Positions 24,132-35,567 of a DNA stretch of 64,000 bases are shown piece by piece. A model generated the notes under the pieces. That model saw only the letters and a list, made by a program, of their open reading frames with translations. It had not been told where the DNA came from and ran no database searches. The DNA is from Massariosphaeria phaeospora. Lineage: Eukaryota; Ascomycota; Dothideomycetes; Pleosporales. Positions within the stretch are counted from its first letter, which is position 1. Every line of letters starts with the position of its first letter. The translations under genes and the position numbers were made by a program. Where the stretch lies: contig JAADJZ010000006.1 of assembly GCA_011032825.1 (NCBI GenBank), forward strand, positions 1,674,001-1,738,000, written 5' to 3'.

Positions 24132-24979
24132 TCGAATGTGCTTGGTTCTAAATCTAATAACACAAGAATACTAGAGGCTTTATAGTAACAAGGTGAACTT
24201 CCATTAGTTGTATTGTAAAGCAAACCCCAACGTTGTATTCCTACAACGCGTTTGTTCGGGGGCAACTTGGAAACAAAGCTCGACATTGTGCTGAAAACAG
24301 GGAAAGAGAGTAGCACACAGAAAGCGCGGACTGCGCTGCAGACAAACTGCTGGGACCTCGGACTATTGTCACGATTCTCGTTTTGGGCTTCGATCTCATG
24401 ATCGAACGAATCAGGGCCTAGGCTCCGCTCCACCGCAGTTTCTCAACCATGGGTAACCATAAAGCTTACCTCAACCTCTAATCGGTGTCCTCTTATCATC
24501 TAACTTCCCTTTGTGCTTCAACGGAATTAACCTGATCGACGAAGCTTCGGAGAGAGAGGATGTAACGTGTTTAGTACTCAACCTAGAAGTTAATGTTAGC
24601 AAGCCCACATGAGCGCTTGTCAGGTTTAACGGCGAGCGAGTTCCCACAGAGGAGGAAACGCCGTTGGTAGGCCGAAACAAAGGATGCCCATCTGGAGTCT
24701 GCCTGAATGAGGAAGTCCATTGTAGGGAGGTGGCATGAGACCGGATCAAGAGCATGGGGAAACGGAAAACATAACACCGAAACGTCGAAGCATACCCGAG
24801 GCAGTGGACACCAATATAGGATGTTTAGGATGGGTTCATCTACATGGCCATTACCTCGCGATGTTCTAACGTCTTTCGCGCATTTATGCTTAGAGACATC
24901 GTACAAGCTGGACCGTCATTACTTTAGCGTGTAGACACTGCTAACGCTCGCAGGGCTAATGAAACGACACGCGTTGAGC

Positions 24980-25562
24980 TCATCTATACTCGCTGTAGAC
25001 CGGGTCGTAATATCTCCCTGCACGAAGTCAGTCACAGGTTGTAGCTTTCTCATCTTGATCATATCCCAAGTCGACAACAAACTTACCTGAGTCACCTCCA
25101 TGTTCCGGACGTCCGCTGGTCGCCGTTTGTCGAGCTCTGCTGTTTCTATTGTCGCGGTGGCGGAAGCTATGCCAAAGGTACCACCGAGCCACCCAATTTT
25201 CCTGGTTGACCTGAGTTTGATACTGACCTAGCTCGTAATAGGGCTGGGTGAGGTCGTCGGCCTTGTGGACGGTTGACAGGATTTCTCTGTGCTTTGCAGT
25301 TTCCGACAGCTGGTCCCATCGGTAGGGTGCTGTCACACCGGGCTCGGTCCTAGATTGAGAAGTCAAGTTGTCGGGATCCCAGCTGAGTCGGTCTCGCGCA
25401 GCCGATGCTTGCTGCTACAAAGCGACGATGTTAGACTTGTCATTCCAGTTCTTTCCAACGGACTCTTACCAGCAACAACTTATGGATGTGCTCGGTCAAT
25501 CCAAGTCGAGAAAACAAAAGTGCTTTGTCAGCACTCTGTGGAAGGGGAGCTTGGCCCCTCAT
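24980..25562 (-). CDS. small three-exon hypothetical protein
   Basis: Three exons (25562-25470, 25414-25087, 25017-24980) give 152 aa in one frame. Introns are 55 bp (GTAAGA...TTTGTAG, branch CTAAC) and 69 bp (GTAAGT...GTGCAG, branch CTGAC). The protein begins MRGQAPLPQSADKALL. It has a basic/aromatic centre (ENWVARWYLWHSFRHRD) and ends in a Tyr-rich tail (RYYDPVYSEYR). No signal peptide or membrane segment was seen. The three exons only make sense together, and the splice sites are strong, so a real gene is likely. The family is not recognised. Confidence 0.7.
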
Positions 25563-28272
25563 ACTTGTGACCGGTCTCGCCGATATGAGATGTCAAATCT
25601 GGCCGAGCTGGGGCCTGGTTTGTTAGGAGATGGGATTCTGTTCGCTAGTGCCTAGCAGAACTTCAGCTACCTGTCTCTTCTTATAGTTCGGCCAGGATTC
25701 CATGGACTAGCTGGCAAAGACACCGACAAGCCATCGATATGCGAGTACGGCATGCCGAAAACTCAGCTCAGTGGGGACCGAAACCGAAGACGCTCTCGAA
25801 TTGTGGGGAAACTCGATTTCGCGCCCAACTTCGATCGAACAATCAAATATGGATCCGGTACGAAGCGACGTCACGTCACAGCACACCACAGCAATGGGAA
25901 AAAGAACTATCGATCAATCCCCTTGACCCGCTACAATGGCTCCCGGCTGAGGCCGACCTTTGACGGAGGCTAAGTCTGGGTCACGCTGACTCCTCGCATT
26001 AGATTTCATGCAGTAATGACAAGCTGCTACAGTTGCCTCAGTTCGTTCTAAGGCCGCCCTTCGGTGCCCAGCGTCAGCGACATGCTTCATCCCTGGCTCA
26101 TGGATAGATATCCCGTCTACTATCTAGGCCTACTTTTACCAGCACCAATGGTAACGGCGCATGCATAGCTTATCCTTTCCCGGTCAAATATGACTAGGAG
26201 ATCTGGGCCGCATTGTCGACCTGAGAACGATTGGGCCCGGCAACCTGGACCATAGACATCAGCACTAGTCATTGAGCGCATATTATCGATTGAGAATGTG
26301 CGTCGGCGCCTCGGACGATGAATTGTCACTGATACTGATCAATTGGGTGTGTGCATCCACAGTAGAAGATTTGGAACTGATACAAAGTCTCAGGCCAGCA
26401 CTGAGCTCATCCGACTAGGGAGATGCGCTGTCTATGTTTCCAGCTAATCAACAGGGACAAACGGTACCTAGGCAAGGGCAGCCTGTGCTTATCAATGCAG
26501 AGTTGACAGAACATTCGTCTGAGCATCACAAGCCGTTCTGTCGGTTAATCTGGTATACTTGTTCGGAAGGGGAGCACAGCTCGTAACGAGGAAAAGTGTA
26601 CGGCAGGGATGGTGGCCAAATATCTCCATGTCGGAGAGAGAAGCACGACCAAATGCAGCTAAAGATCGACGGCCAAACCGATATGCAATCCCAGTGCAGG
26701 TCAGGGTAGAGGGTAGGTGATTATTGGTTGCCTTCATCGCCTCCCAATGAAAGCAACAACCAGCATACCGGGAAACTCGATAGATCACGAAATAGATCGG
26801 GGCTTGCATGTCTTTTTGCCTTGTCCGTGGGCCAAGATCCTCGTCCAGACTACTCAGGTCAGTCTCTGGCTCGGCCATGTTCTCGAAGCCTGCATTGAAG
26901 GGTATGCGGCGCTACCGGCGACTAAGTGAACGGAGTGCAAGACAACACGACAACCGTGGCTCAGCTGTGAGGTAGACGCGTCGATGGGTAGGGGTTTGAG
27001 CTGCAAATGCGTACTGGTATGGCCGAAGCAGGGTGACTGTCCCATTACCGGTGCCAGGTCCGATCTGGCCAAGGACATTCGACGACTCGTGTCCAGCATG
27101 CAGGCTTGCCGAGTGCCGCCGCTGGTGGTAGTGGAGTGGCGGGCCGTGAAGTGGTATGAGGATGCTCCCGGGGCGGCAGCCCTTGCGCGATCTCGTCCAT
27201 GTATGGATCCTTGGACCCGCCGACGCCCGTGCTTGATCGCCCGTTCGGCGACCCAGCAGCTGGGTTCTTGGATCGACATGCTTGGTATGCGCCGCACACG
27301 CTCCGGAATCGATGGGGAGGAATACGGTGGTCGTTGCAGCGCTAGACGACAGCGAGCGCCCCAACTGCCTCATGCGCCGCCGCCAGCTGCCAGCCGCCAC
27401 AGCCTGCGACATGGACCCAATGCGTTCTTATGTCCCGCGCGTGCGGCGTGAGGGCAAAAAGAAACGCGCATGCGCCCTTGCGCCGTGGTTGCTCTGGTAG
27501 ACGCCCGGACGCTGCTCCGACAGACGACCTCTCCTCCAAACGGCTGTCCCCTTCCAGCTGTCAGCCCCGAAGCGCGCGTATGGACCATCGCCAACGACAA
27601 CCTCAACATGGCACCGCTCCACGAGCAACCAGGGAGCGGCGCACGGAGCCTCAGCTCGATCACCGTCCAGCGGGGAACAGACGGCCCGCGCGGCCAGGGG
27701 CCTGGACGAGAGGTGGCTCCGGGTGTGATACGCAGCGGGGGGCGGTGAGAGGGTGTCTTGGACGGGCCAGATTGCTACCAAAGGGGGGGCACCCATCGCG
27801 CCTGCAGCATGTGTGGGCAGCAGAAGGCGCAACCCTGGAACTTGGAAGGCGACAGGCGACAGGCGACAGGCGACTTCTGCATTGGTCTGCGCAGCCCGCC
27901 GGGGCCGAGTGCGCTTTCCAACTTCCGCTGCGCACTCCCGCCCCTCGTCGGCAGGTGCGGCGCGCTCTGGCAGAGGACGAGCAGGTGCAAGAGAGCGGTG
28001 CCGCCCGCAGCGGAAGGCGCCCTGTCCACGACTGCCTCCAGCGGCCACACGGGGCAGGCAGGGCCGACGGCGAGCAGACCAGCAAACAGGCGCCGAGGGG
28101 ACGCCTGCTGCTGCTGCCATCTGATCTGTTCCCGTCAGTGGTTTCACACGGCCTGTCAGTCTCTTCTCGCGGCGACGTTACTGGTGCCATGCCAGAGTCA
28201 CCTTAGCCGCCCTTCACGACCTTATCCCCAGCATCTATTGGCGGCTTACTCCGTACGCAGCGGGCAGGCACA
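25563..28272. other. 2.7-kb gene-poor region upstream of the next gene
   Basis: No spliced or unspliced gene could be supported. From about 26,900 the DNA becomes GC-rich and shows long overlapping ORFs on both strands with Arg/Ala/Pro/Ser-rich products, a composition effect. A short tandem repeat of ggcgaca lies at 27848-27874. The stretch may be a long promoter or 5' UTR of the plus-strand gene at 28273. Confidence 0.45.
27848..27874. repeat. (GGCGACA)n microrepeat
   Basis: Three complete and one partial copy of ggcgaca lie head to tail in the GC-rich leader of the 28273 gene. Too short to be a CRISPR or a satellite. Confidence 0.85.
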
Positions 28273-30672
28273 ATGTCTGGCGATGCTGGCCCCCCACATG
28301 CCAGCCTGACGGACACCAGCGACCGCTACGAACCGGCCTGGGGCCCTCGTCGAGCGCCAGAGGCAGAGACAGCGTCGCTTACTACTGGCCCAGCCGACGC
28401 CGGACGTCTGCTTCCCCAGGATCCCTTTGCCTATTACAAAGCCTTCGTACAGACGAGGGACCCGACGAGCGACACCCCCACGGCCAGTTCGTTGGTGCAT
28501 GGCGACGGCGACAATGCACCCCCCTTCGGAGCTCAGCCTTTCGACCGCCCGGGGGATCAGCAGCAACCCAGAGTCCGACCGGTTGCCTATAACCATGCCG
28601 TCCGTCTCGCGAATCGGTCCAATGGCGCGCCTCTGGCCACTATCGTCGAGCAGGGCTCCTATTCCACTCTGAACTCTCATGGCTCTCTTCTCGGTGTAGG
28701 CCGTTATCCTTCTATCAGAGCGGTCGAGAACGTGCCGCCAGATCGTGCTCGGGCGGCACTCGCGGGTTTGCATCAATGTGACTTGAGGGGCATTCCAGAG
28801 AACACGCACACCAGACGCGGCACTTGCGAAGAGACTAGATTGCATGCAGGTCTAGACAAGGACCTCCTGCATCCACGTCTGGCATGGGACACGATTCCTG
28901 TCAAATTAGCAGCTCAGGAATGCGCAACTCCCGAACTTCGCCATCTCAACGAGGATCCCGATGGCAAGGGCCTGAAAGGCTTCTTCCGTGGTGTCTTACA
29001 CAACGTTCGAGGCCCGTCTCGTACTCGATCCCGGTCTTGCTCAACACCGACTATCGTCCCGACTGAGGACCCAGACAATGCCAATTCACACATCCATCCC
29101 GAACACGAGGGTCCCATAGGTGACTGGAGCAAATCTAATCATGGCAGCCGAGTCTCTGGCTCTGCCACAGATGAGTCGGTGTCCAGCTCTTCCCCAGGTC
29201 AGGACTCCTCGAGCACTCACAGCAGACATCGGAGGGATTCTGGGTCCTCGGCTCGTAACCGTCCGCGTCTGGAGCAGAAAATGCTCGCTGCGACTCACAC
29301 TGAACCTGGTCTGGTTCAAATACCCTTTCTGCTGCCACTCATCCATAGTTCCTCTTCTACGACCGAGCAACCATATCGCGTGCCTGGTGAGCCCGCAGAG
29401 TATCATAATTCGCATGGACGATACGCTCTATTTCCAGGTAGCCGTGATGATCTCTCCGGACGATATGCCCTCTCCGGTGGCCCTTTCCACCGTGCCAATT
29501 CCTCCTCGCCGCGAGAGTACGACCACGCTCAAGACCCAAGTCGAAACGCCAGTTTCTGTAGCACCTCCTCTACAACTTATTCTGGACCAGTACTTGGCGT
29601 TGACGTTGACCTGCAACATGACTTGGGTGACCTAGCAGTCCGCACGTCTACCCCACGGTGCTCAAATCTGTGCTCAACCCCTCACCAAGCGCTACACTAT
29701 GAAGACGAGGTATCCGGCTCCTCTGGAGAGCGAGAGCAACATATAGCACGTATGTCGCCTCATTCCATAACTTCATCTGCGCTTCCCATTTTGCTTCCGT
29801 TAGCAGCTGCTTCAGGCATTGTTCAGCCGAACTATGCCACTCCTCGTCTATCCTTCTTTTCTCCGTCCGGAAGTCTGATTCAAGCTGAGGATAGCTCATC
29901 ACCGTCAATTGATTCATCTAAAACTGACTGTACAATACCGACTACAAAGACACTTTACCCTCGCAATACAGAAGCATCGCCAGCTCAAAAGACGTTATTG
30001 GCATCGGCAAAACTGCCTCCGGTAAGGCCTGCCCTAGTACCACTCACTACTCCGCCTACTACGATAGCACCACTCCCCCGTCACCTCAAGCACCATCACA
30101 ACTATCAACATCCAGAGGAGACGGTGATCGTCCCACAATCCCAGAGCACAATTGTAGAGGGGACGGCTATCCGTGGTTGCGATGGCATGGTCCGCAACAG
30201 AAGTATACAGCCACGAACCCGTCTGCGGGATTCTCCACTCAAACCAAGGCAGCGTAGATCTGAATATGACCGGAGTCTTACATCACCAAGCAATAATGAT
30301 CGCTCTACTATCATAGCGATCAGCAGTCAACCTCGAAGCAGAAACACGCTTCAAAAGCTTCAGCCGCCCCGCTCGAGCAAGCAACGACCGGAACGCCGGC
30401 CTCGCTCATCCTCCGCACCGTCGGCGATAGGCCCAATCACCGGCCATGCCCTGCGAGTCTGTTTCTGCCAACCAGATCTTGTTACCGGCCATACTGCTAC
30501 AGGGCGTGGATTCAATAAACTTGGTGACCAGCCCCTTGATCAGGCATGTGGCAACAGTTCCGCACGCGAAGCCACCCCTGGCAAAATGCCCAACGTCAGG
30601 ATCGTCACAGCCGAGCGAAAGGGGAAGCGCAGCCAGAGCACTGTCGGCGTCGGCCTCAGGGTTTCGGTCTGA
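28273..30672 (+). CDS. Ser/Pro-rich disordered hypothetical protein
   Basis: A single uninterrupted frame of 799 aa from ATG 28273. The N-terminal 60 residues include DPFAYYKAFVQTRDP. A short ordered motif, GKGLKGFFRGVLHNVRGPSR, lies near residues 230-255. Most of the rest is Ser/Thr/Pro/His-rich and probably disordered. A basic, SR/RP-rich stretch (about 640-720) could be a nuclear-localisation or phospho-regulatory region. No catalytic domain, membrane span or zinc-binding cluster was seen. The open frame over 2.4 kb with no stop supports coding. A 2.7-kb empty upstream region is typical of regulated genes, but function is unknown. Confidence 0.75.
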   Translation: MSGDAGPPHASLTDTSDRYEPAWGPRRAPEAETASLTTGPADAGRLLPQDPFAYYKAFVQTRDPTSDTPTASSLVHGDGDNAPPFGAQPFDRPGDQQQPRVRPVAYNHAVRLANRSNGAPLATIVEQGSYSTLNSHGSLLGVGRYPSIRAVENVPPDRARAALAGLHQCDLRGIPENTHTRRGTCEETRLHAGLDKDLLHPRLAWDTIPVKLAAQECATPELRHLNEDPDGKGLKGFFRGVLHNVRGPSRTRSRSCSTPTIVPTEDPDNANSHIHPEHEGPIGDWSKSNHGSRVSGSATDESVSSSSPGQDSSSTHSRHRRDSGSSARNRPRLEQKMLAATHTEPGLVQIPFLLPLIHSSSSTTEQPYRVPGEPAEYHNSHGRYALFPGSRDDLSGRYALSGGPFHRANSSSPREYDHAQDPSRNASFCSTSSTTYSGPVLGVDVDLQHDLGDLAVRTSTPRCSNLCSTPHQALHYEDEVSGSSGEREQHIARMSPHSITSSALPILLPLAAASGIVQPNYATPRLSFFSPSGSLIQAEDSSSPSIDSSKTDCTIPTTKTLYPRNTEASPAQKTLLASAKLPPVRPALVPLTTPPTTIAPLPRHLKHHHNYQHPEETVIVPQSQSTIVEGTAIRGCDGMVRNRSIQPRTRLRDSPLKPRQRRSEYDRSLTSPSNNDRSTIIAISSQPRSRNTLQKLQPPRSSKQRPERRPRSSSAPSAIGPITGHALRVCFCQPDLVTGHTATGRGFNKLGDQPLDQACGNSSAREATPGKMPNVRIVTAERKGKRSQSTVGVGLRVSV

Positions 30673-31456
30673 GGTTTGTATTCGTCCTGCGGTATTGCTG
30701 AGTTTGGATAGCTCGTCGGATGTCAGATGGATGTACAAACCCTCGGGTGAAGCTTCTGGCGTCGATGGGATTGGTTAGTATCGCGCGCGTTGGACACAGA
30801 TGGAACCTGGTCATGGATCGGTCATTCGTACGGCACATCTTGCATAGAACGATCACATACATAGTTTCCCCACTCAGTATACTCTAATCAAACACAAGAC
30901 GGCTCGGCTCGGCTCGACAATCGTCTGTCGTTTCACTGCGTACCTACTACAGGGTATTATCTTGACCGCATGAAAGGATCGTAGTATATAACTCTAAAAG
31001 CAGGTCTTCGCAGATCTATACAAGCTAGCTTCAGTTCCACCCCGTGCCCGTCGGGGCTCCTTCCTCCACGCCACCACGCATTATGTGTGCACCGCACCAG
31101 CTTCCCTCGACATTCCTACTAAAGTAATCACTTACAGATGCAGAAGACTTGTGCTGAGCAAACTCTGGTCATGCATGCTGCGTGGCTGGGCGCATCACGG
31201 GAGAAGCTCAACCGCATGATTCTGAGGCCTGTTGGGATAAGGTCGGATTAGTCCGGTCTGGGAAAAAGGCAAAGAACAAGCTCAAAAGTACACTGGAGGG
31301 AGGATGCTGTGCTTTGTTTCTTTGTTTCTTTCTAGCGAGAAAGAGAGGGGGGCGGAGTAGCGAGCGGTACTGTACAATGAACTAAGCTCTCAACGCGAAG
31401 CCACCCAAACCCTCCAAGCGCCGTCCCCTCTTAAGTCCATACAACTCCCTCCTCAC
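30673..31456. other. convergent intergenic region
   Basis: About 780 bp between two converging genes. It contains a short ggctcggctcggctcg repeat at 30900-30915 and otherwise nothing recognised. Confidence 0.45.
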
Positions 31457-33160
31457 TCACCCCCAAACATCGCGCCACAACTGGCGAAACCCATACCTCC
31501 TCTCCGTTTTCTCATCCCTCACCCTAACCTTCTCGCCCACCAGCCGATCCAACACGCCACTATTCCCCGTCAGATTCTGGCCGAAGCCTTCGGCCTTGCG
31601 CACGGGTTTCGCGGCGCGCTCTTTGATAGCCTCCGCGAGCTGCGGGGCCACGTCGGCGTAGCACGCGGCGAGTTCGCGCGCTAGCGAGAAGTACGGCTTT
31701 TTGGCGAGGTCGGGGGCTTGCAGGTTGTAGGAGCGCGTTTTGGAGTTTAGGTCTGCGATCGCGAGGGTGTGGTACGTGTGCTCGAGGGTTTCCCAGGAGG
31801 GGTCGCGGAAGGGGTGGGGGGAGGGAGGCGTGGGTGTGAGTGTGGTGGTGGTTTGGAGGGAGGATGAGGAGGTTGGTGATAGAGGAGCTGAGGATGTAGT
31901 TGTTGTTGGGTCGAGAGTGGTTCGCTCTGCGACTATCTCCTCGACGACGGATCCCGCGTCTGCTGAGGGCCCCTTAGGAACTTTCAACTCGCCTGATAGC
32001 GAGATCTGAGAAAGCTGTCCTTGATCATCCACAAGATTCATTTTCTCCTCCTTCTTCTTCGATGGGTTGGCAATCTCTTCAGCTTTCGCATATGCCTCCG
32101 CCTTTCGCATCTGGTCAGCCAAAGTGCCGCCTTTACTCGCTATCACGCGCGCGGCATGCCTCTTCCAGTCATTCCGCAGGCGGCTTCGGAACTTGTTCGC
32201 CGTGGCCACAAGCTCCTGCTGCTTCTCGATCCACGGTGGCACGATGTCCTGCTTCTGGATGATTTTGTTCATGAAGTATTCGGTTGTGTCGAGGAACGGG
32301 TTGCTGGCGTTGTAATCACGCTCGAGTTTCTTGCCGCGTGGTAGGTTCTTGAATTGTCCGCGAGCAATGGCGTCCTCGATGCGTTTGTCTGCGATTGAGG
32401 CGAGGCCTTGGACGGTACCGGGTACGATGGACCGCGCGTGAGGCGAGAACCTGTCCTTCAACTCTTGGAATCGCTTCTCTTTTTCCGCTTTGTCCAACTC
32501 TGCTTCTTTCAACGCGCTGTACAGTCCGCTTCTATCGCGCGCATCAGCAAGCCGCGTCCCCGTCCCTTTGGCTGCGCTACCCTTCCGCCCTGTGTCGATC
32601 GATCGAGGTGTCGACACAGACGGACCGGGAACTCTTGCGCCCCTCCCAAGCCGTAGAGGTTTATGTGCATCGTTTAGCATGCGTAAGGAAGCATCGTGTA
32701 TAGACTCAGTGCCCGCCCACGGGTTTGCGGTGGCGAGGTCGCGTGTGTGACGGTTAGCGGAAGAGGATAGTTCCGTTTCTGCAAATGCAGACCTGTTGTC
32801 TAGTCGAAACTTTGCCGACGCAATCTTCTCTTCCAGCTGTCTCTTCAGTTCCTCGCTGAATCCAGCCTCTGACACGGCTTTCTGGGCGCTTCGTCCACCC
32901 GATTCCAGGGCTTCTTCGCTCATCTCCCTCAGGCGGCGGGTCATTGCTCCTTCATCTTTGTTATCCCGTGATCGCCCTCCATCCGCCTGGTCTTTCGACT
33001 CGTGTCCTTCTCCATTTTGTTCGTCCTTCCGTTGCAGCGCTGGGTTCCTGTAGGTTCGTAGAGGTGGAGGTCTGATTGAGGCATACGCGAATGCAAGATG
33101 AGACTTGCGACGCAGGCAGCGAGCGCAAATATACGGAGTCAAAACAGCGGATGCGGGCAT
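31457..33160 (-). CDS. DUF1992 (DNAJC28-type) mitochondrial protein
   Basis: Single-exon frame of 567 aa from ATG 33160. The N-terminus (MPASAVLTPYICARCLRRKS) is basic and fits a mitochondrial presequence. The diagnostic block near residues 250-320 contains IADKRIEDAIARGQFKNLPR, then GKKLERDYNASNPFLDTTEY and a PPWIEKQQEL element. This is the domain called DUF1992, found in bacterial YhdN-like proteins and in eukaryotic DNAJC28. No J-domain HPD motif was seen. A Thr/Ser-rich low-complexity linker precedes a C-terminal helical part. Biochemical role unknown; mitochondrial location is inferred. Confidence 0.85.
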   Translation of the reverse strand: MPASAVLTPYICARCLRRKSHLAFAYASIRPPPLRTYRNPALQRKDEQNGEGHESKDQADGGRSRDNKDEGAMTRRLREMSEEALESGGRSAQKAVSEAGFSEELKRQLEEKIASAKFRLDNRSAFAETELSSSANRHTRDLATANPWAGTESIHDASLRMLNDAHKPLRLGRGARVPGPSVSTPRSIDTGRKGSAAKGTGTRLADARDRSGLYSALKEAELDKAEKEKRFQELKDRFSPHARSIVPGTVQGLASIADKRIEDAIARGQFKNLPRGKKLERDYNASNPFLDTTEYFMNKIIQKQDIVPPWIEKQQELVATANKFRSRLRNDWKRHAARVIASKGGTLADQMRKAEAYAKAEEIANPSKKKEEKMNLVDDQGQLSQISLSGELKVPKGPSADAGSVVEEIVAERTTLDPTTTTSSAPLSPTSSSSLQTTTTLTPTPPSPHPFRDPSWETLEHTYHTLAIADLNSKTRSYNLQAPDLAKKPYFSLARELAACYADVAPQLAEAIKERAAKPVRKAEGFGQNLTGNSGVLDRLVGEKVRVRDEKTERRYGFRQLWRDVWG

Positions 33161-33384
33161 GTAGCTACGTTTCGTGGGCGAGGAATGGAGGTGGGCTATC
33201 GCACGGCGGCAAAGAAGAAACTCCAGCTAAACGTCATCATTTGGCAGCCTCGGAGATACAAAATGCCAAGAGCGGAAACTTGTGGCGGAATGGGGTTGAG
33301 TGGAAACGAGGATCTCCGCTGCAGGCGAACATCAATTACACATCAACAAATTACTCGAACTAGATAAAAGGATTGTCGGTATAG

Positions 33385-33600
33385 AATAGAGCTTTGTAGA
33401 GGCCAAGGCGACCTCTTACCATTCTGCTAAAACTCTCTATGCTGTCAAGAGGATTACGCGTAAAAAGAGTTAAAGAGTAGAAAAGTAGAGGGCTGCAGCT
33501 ACCTGCGGCTATTCGGCTAACCTTTTGGTAGTAGGCGCGAAAAGGACATTACTAAGTCCAGTAGATACAACAGGGCTTTATAAAAGCAAAGATAAACCTT
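33385..33600 (+). repeat. dispersed repeat, copy A
   Basis: AT-rich non-coding DNA sharing ordered blocks with 56825-56980 and, inverted, with 38590-38755 and 61760-61875. Blocks include ctgtcaagaggatta, agagggctgcagctacc and gtagtaggcgcgaaaaggac. The copies are diverged. No ORF is present; the parent element is not in the window. Confidence 0.7.
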
Positions 33601-33641
33601 AATAATACTGTTATAATCTAAATTGGGGTATTACCTCAACC

Positions 33642-34950
33642 TCAACCACCGCCACCAGCTTCACCAGCCCCCTGGAAGATCTGCTGAACCGTCTGACGTT
33701 TTTCCTTCTCCCCAATGATCATGCACATAGCGGTAGCCAGAATGACATGGTACAGAGGGGCCTTCTTCAGCGCCTCCACCTTATTGTTGTTGTCCTCCCC
33801 CATACTATCATCCATTCGGTCGTTGAATGGTTCCAGCGGAAGTACCGAGGGCATATGCTGCATAGCTAGGCGCAGTATCACGGCATCGTAGATCTCGAGA
33901 GTGCCAGACTTGCGTGATGCAACTGAGCAGGTATATTTCCCGAGACAGACTTCTGGTTGGTCGGGCTCATCAGACGCGGTTGAAGGGAGCCTCGCTATCA
34001 GTTTGAGATGGTTGTATCTAATGAAGAACCCGCAGGAACGTGACTCTCTGACCGTTCCCGTGCCTTTCCAGTAGAAATCGATGTCATTGTACTGGAAGTG
34101 GTACCGTCGTGAATGGCGAGAAAGTGGGTTGGTCCAACTCAAAGTAACGACTTCGTCCGCGAGCACCGGGCCGTGGCCCTCCCTCTCCTCTGCTTCAGAC
34201 TTACTCTCAACATCGGTCGGGTCTAAGTTATCATCCTGGGGGACGTCCGGATCTACTCCAGTCCCGGCTTTGCGATTGGCGTTCACATTGTGCACATAAG
34301 TCTTCCCAGTCTCGCCCCACAATCTCCAGGTCCCAACTTTGTATCCTTGTAGCAACCTGTCATCCGATTTCAGGGCCTGCTTGTTTCCGCCGTTGTGTTT
34401 CCAAGATACCACCCCACGCGGATCGAGTACTCCCGGTAATGCGATGCTCGGCCCAAGCTGCAACTTCCACTTTCTCCAACATGAACTCCCGTGTATAAGG
34501 ACTGCCGGGTTCGCATGTCTCGAAGGCCCTGCGTAGAGCACGCGGGGTGGGTTATGAAAGGCTAGATATGGCGTGTGGAGAAAGAATGATCCATCGTCGT
34601 CCGCCTCCTCAACAGCGGGGCCTTCCTTCACTAGCGCTCTATCGTGGTTTCGTTCCGCCTTCGATTCTGCTACAGTTGGACCCCAGCGGCGTTCTTTAGA
34701 CGGGTCGATGACCGGAGAAATCAATCTATCTCCTCCCTCTTTCTTATGGTAGATGTGGAATGTGGAATGTGCGCCAGGCTGCGCGACATGCGACTCCGTC
34801 GTAGTGGTGGGTGGGCGAGTGATATCGGAAAAGTTCGACTATACTGGTGATTAGCACTTCTCAACTCCAACGCAGTCCAGCCATTCTTACACTGTGCACA
34901 ACTTGCCTAGGTCCGCTTAGAAGATGACTATGAGTAGTAGAATCTACCAT
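33642..34950 (-). CDS. hypothetical protein, two exons
   Basis: Exons 34950-34891 and 34838-33642 (52-bp intron, donor GTAAGA, branch GTGCTAATC, acceptor GTATAG) give 418 aa. The long frame alone lacks an ATG, but coding-like sequence continues upstream to the acceptor, and a first exon MVDSTTHSHLLSGPRQVVHS fits in phase. Mid-protein features are aromatic-rich (SSCWRKWKLQLGPSIALPG; SRRYHFQYNDIDFYWKGTG), suggesting a beta-rich fold. A C-terminal helix includes YHVILATAMCMIIGEKEKRQ, then a Gly-rich end. No named domain is recognised. Such proteins are common lineage-specific genes in Dothideomycetes. Confidence 0.75.
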
Positions 34951-35567
34951 TATTCTACCCGCAGCACGCCCAGATCGATATATCCGGAGGCCCGCTTCAA
35001 GGGATGCATGGTTCTTAAGTCTGCCTCTGGATTCAAGATAATGGTAATCTGTATTGCGATTCAACCTAAGATGTCTCTGCCAAGTCGTAGCTAAGCCTCC
35101 ACCATCTTCGCATCGCTCGTGTTGAGGTGTAGATTCGGGCTGCTAGCGACTGCTAGTCATTCATATGCGGACTAATGCACGTGTCTTGGTGCTGCGCATG
35201 ATCAAACCATTGGGTAGCAGGGTGTTGGTCCTAAGGCTGAGAGACAAAAGGATCGGCATCGACTCTGCTGTGGCAGAGTTACGAGGCGGATTCAGGAAAC
35301 GCCAAGCCAGTTTATAGATCCGGAATTATGAGCTCAAGGTCTTCCAAAGCTATCTTTACAGATAGTGATACACGGTAGAGTAAGGGATTCAGTCTTTTTG
35401 GAAGAGCGAAACGACTGCTGCTTGTGTCTGTTCGACTCTGGAGAGTCGGAGGCAAGAGTTCTGCACGTCCGCACGTGCCGACGCGCGGAGACGGTATCCG
35501 AGCCTCCGACCAGCTTCAAGCAACGTCTGCATGTCACGTCATTGTCGCTGCATCCGCATCCACTTCA
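34951..35567. other. divergent intergenic region
   Basis: About 0.6 kb between the hypothetical gene and RRF1 holds both promoters. No gene is supported; the open frames at 35365-35691 are leader and exon shadows of RRF1. Confidence 0.45.

Noticed and set aside
26492..26878. 128-codon minus-strand ORF
   Set aside because: No motif, no splice partner and no composition difference from surrounding non-coding DNA.
27848..27874. CRISPR-like array
   Set aside because: A 7-bp head-to-tail microrepeat without spacers in a fungal nuclear genome.
27428..28206. Long overlapping ORFs on both strands (239 and 258 codons)
   Set aside because: Arg/Ala/Pro-rich products mirror each other in a GC-rich stretch; no motif, no splice support, and both strands are open at once, which indicates composition rather than coding.
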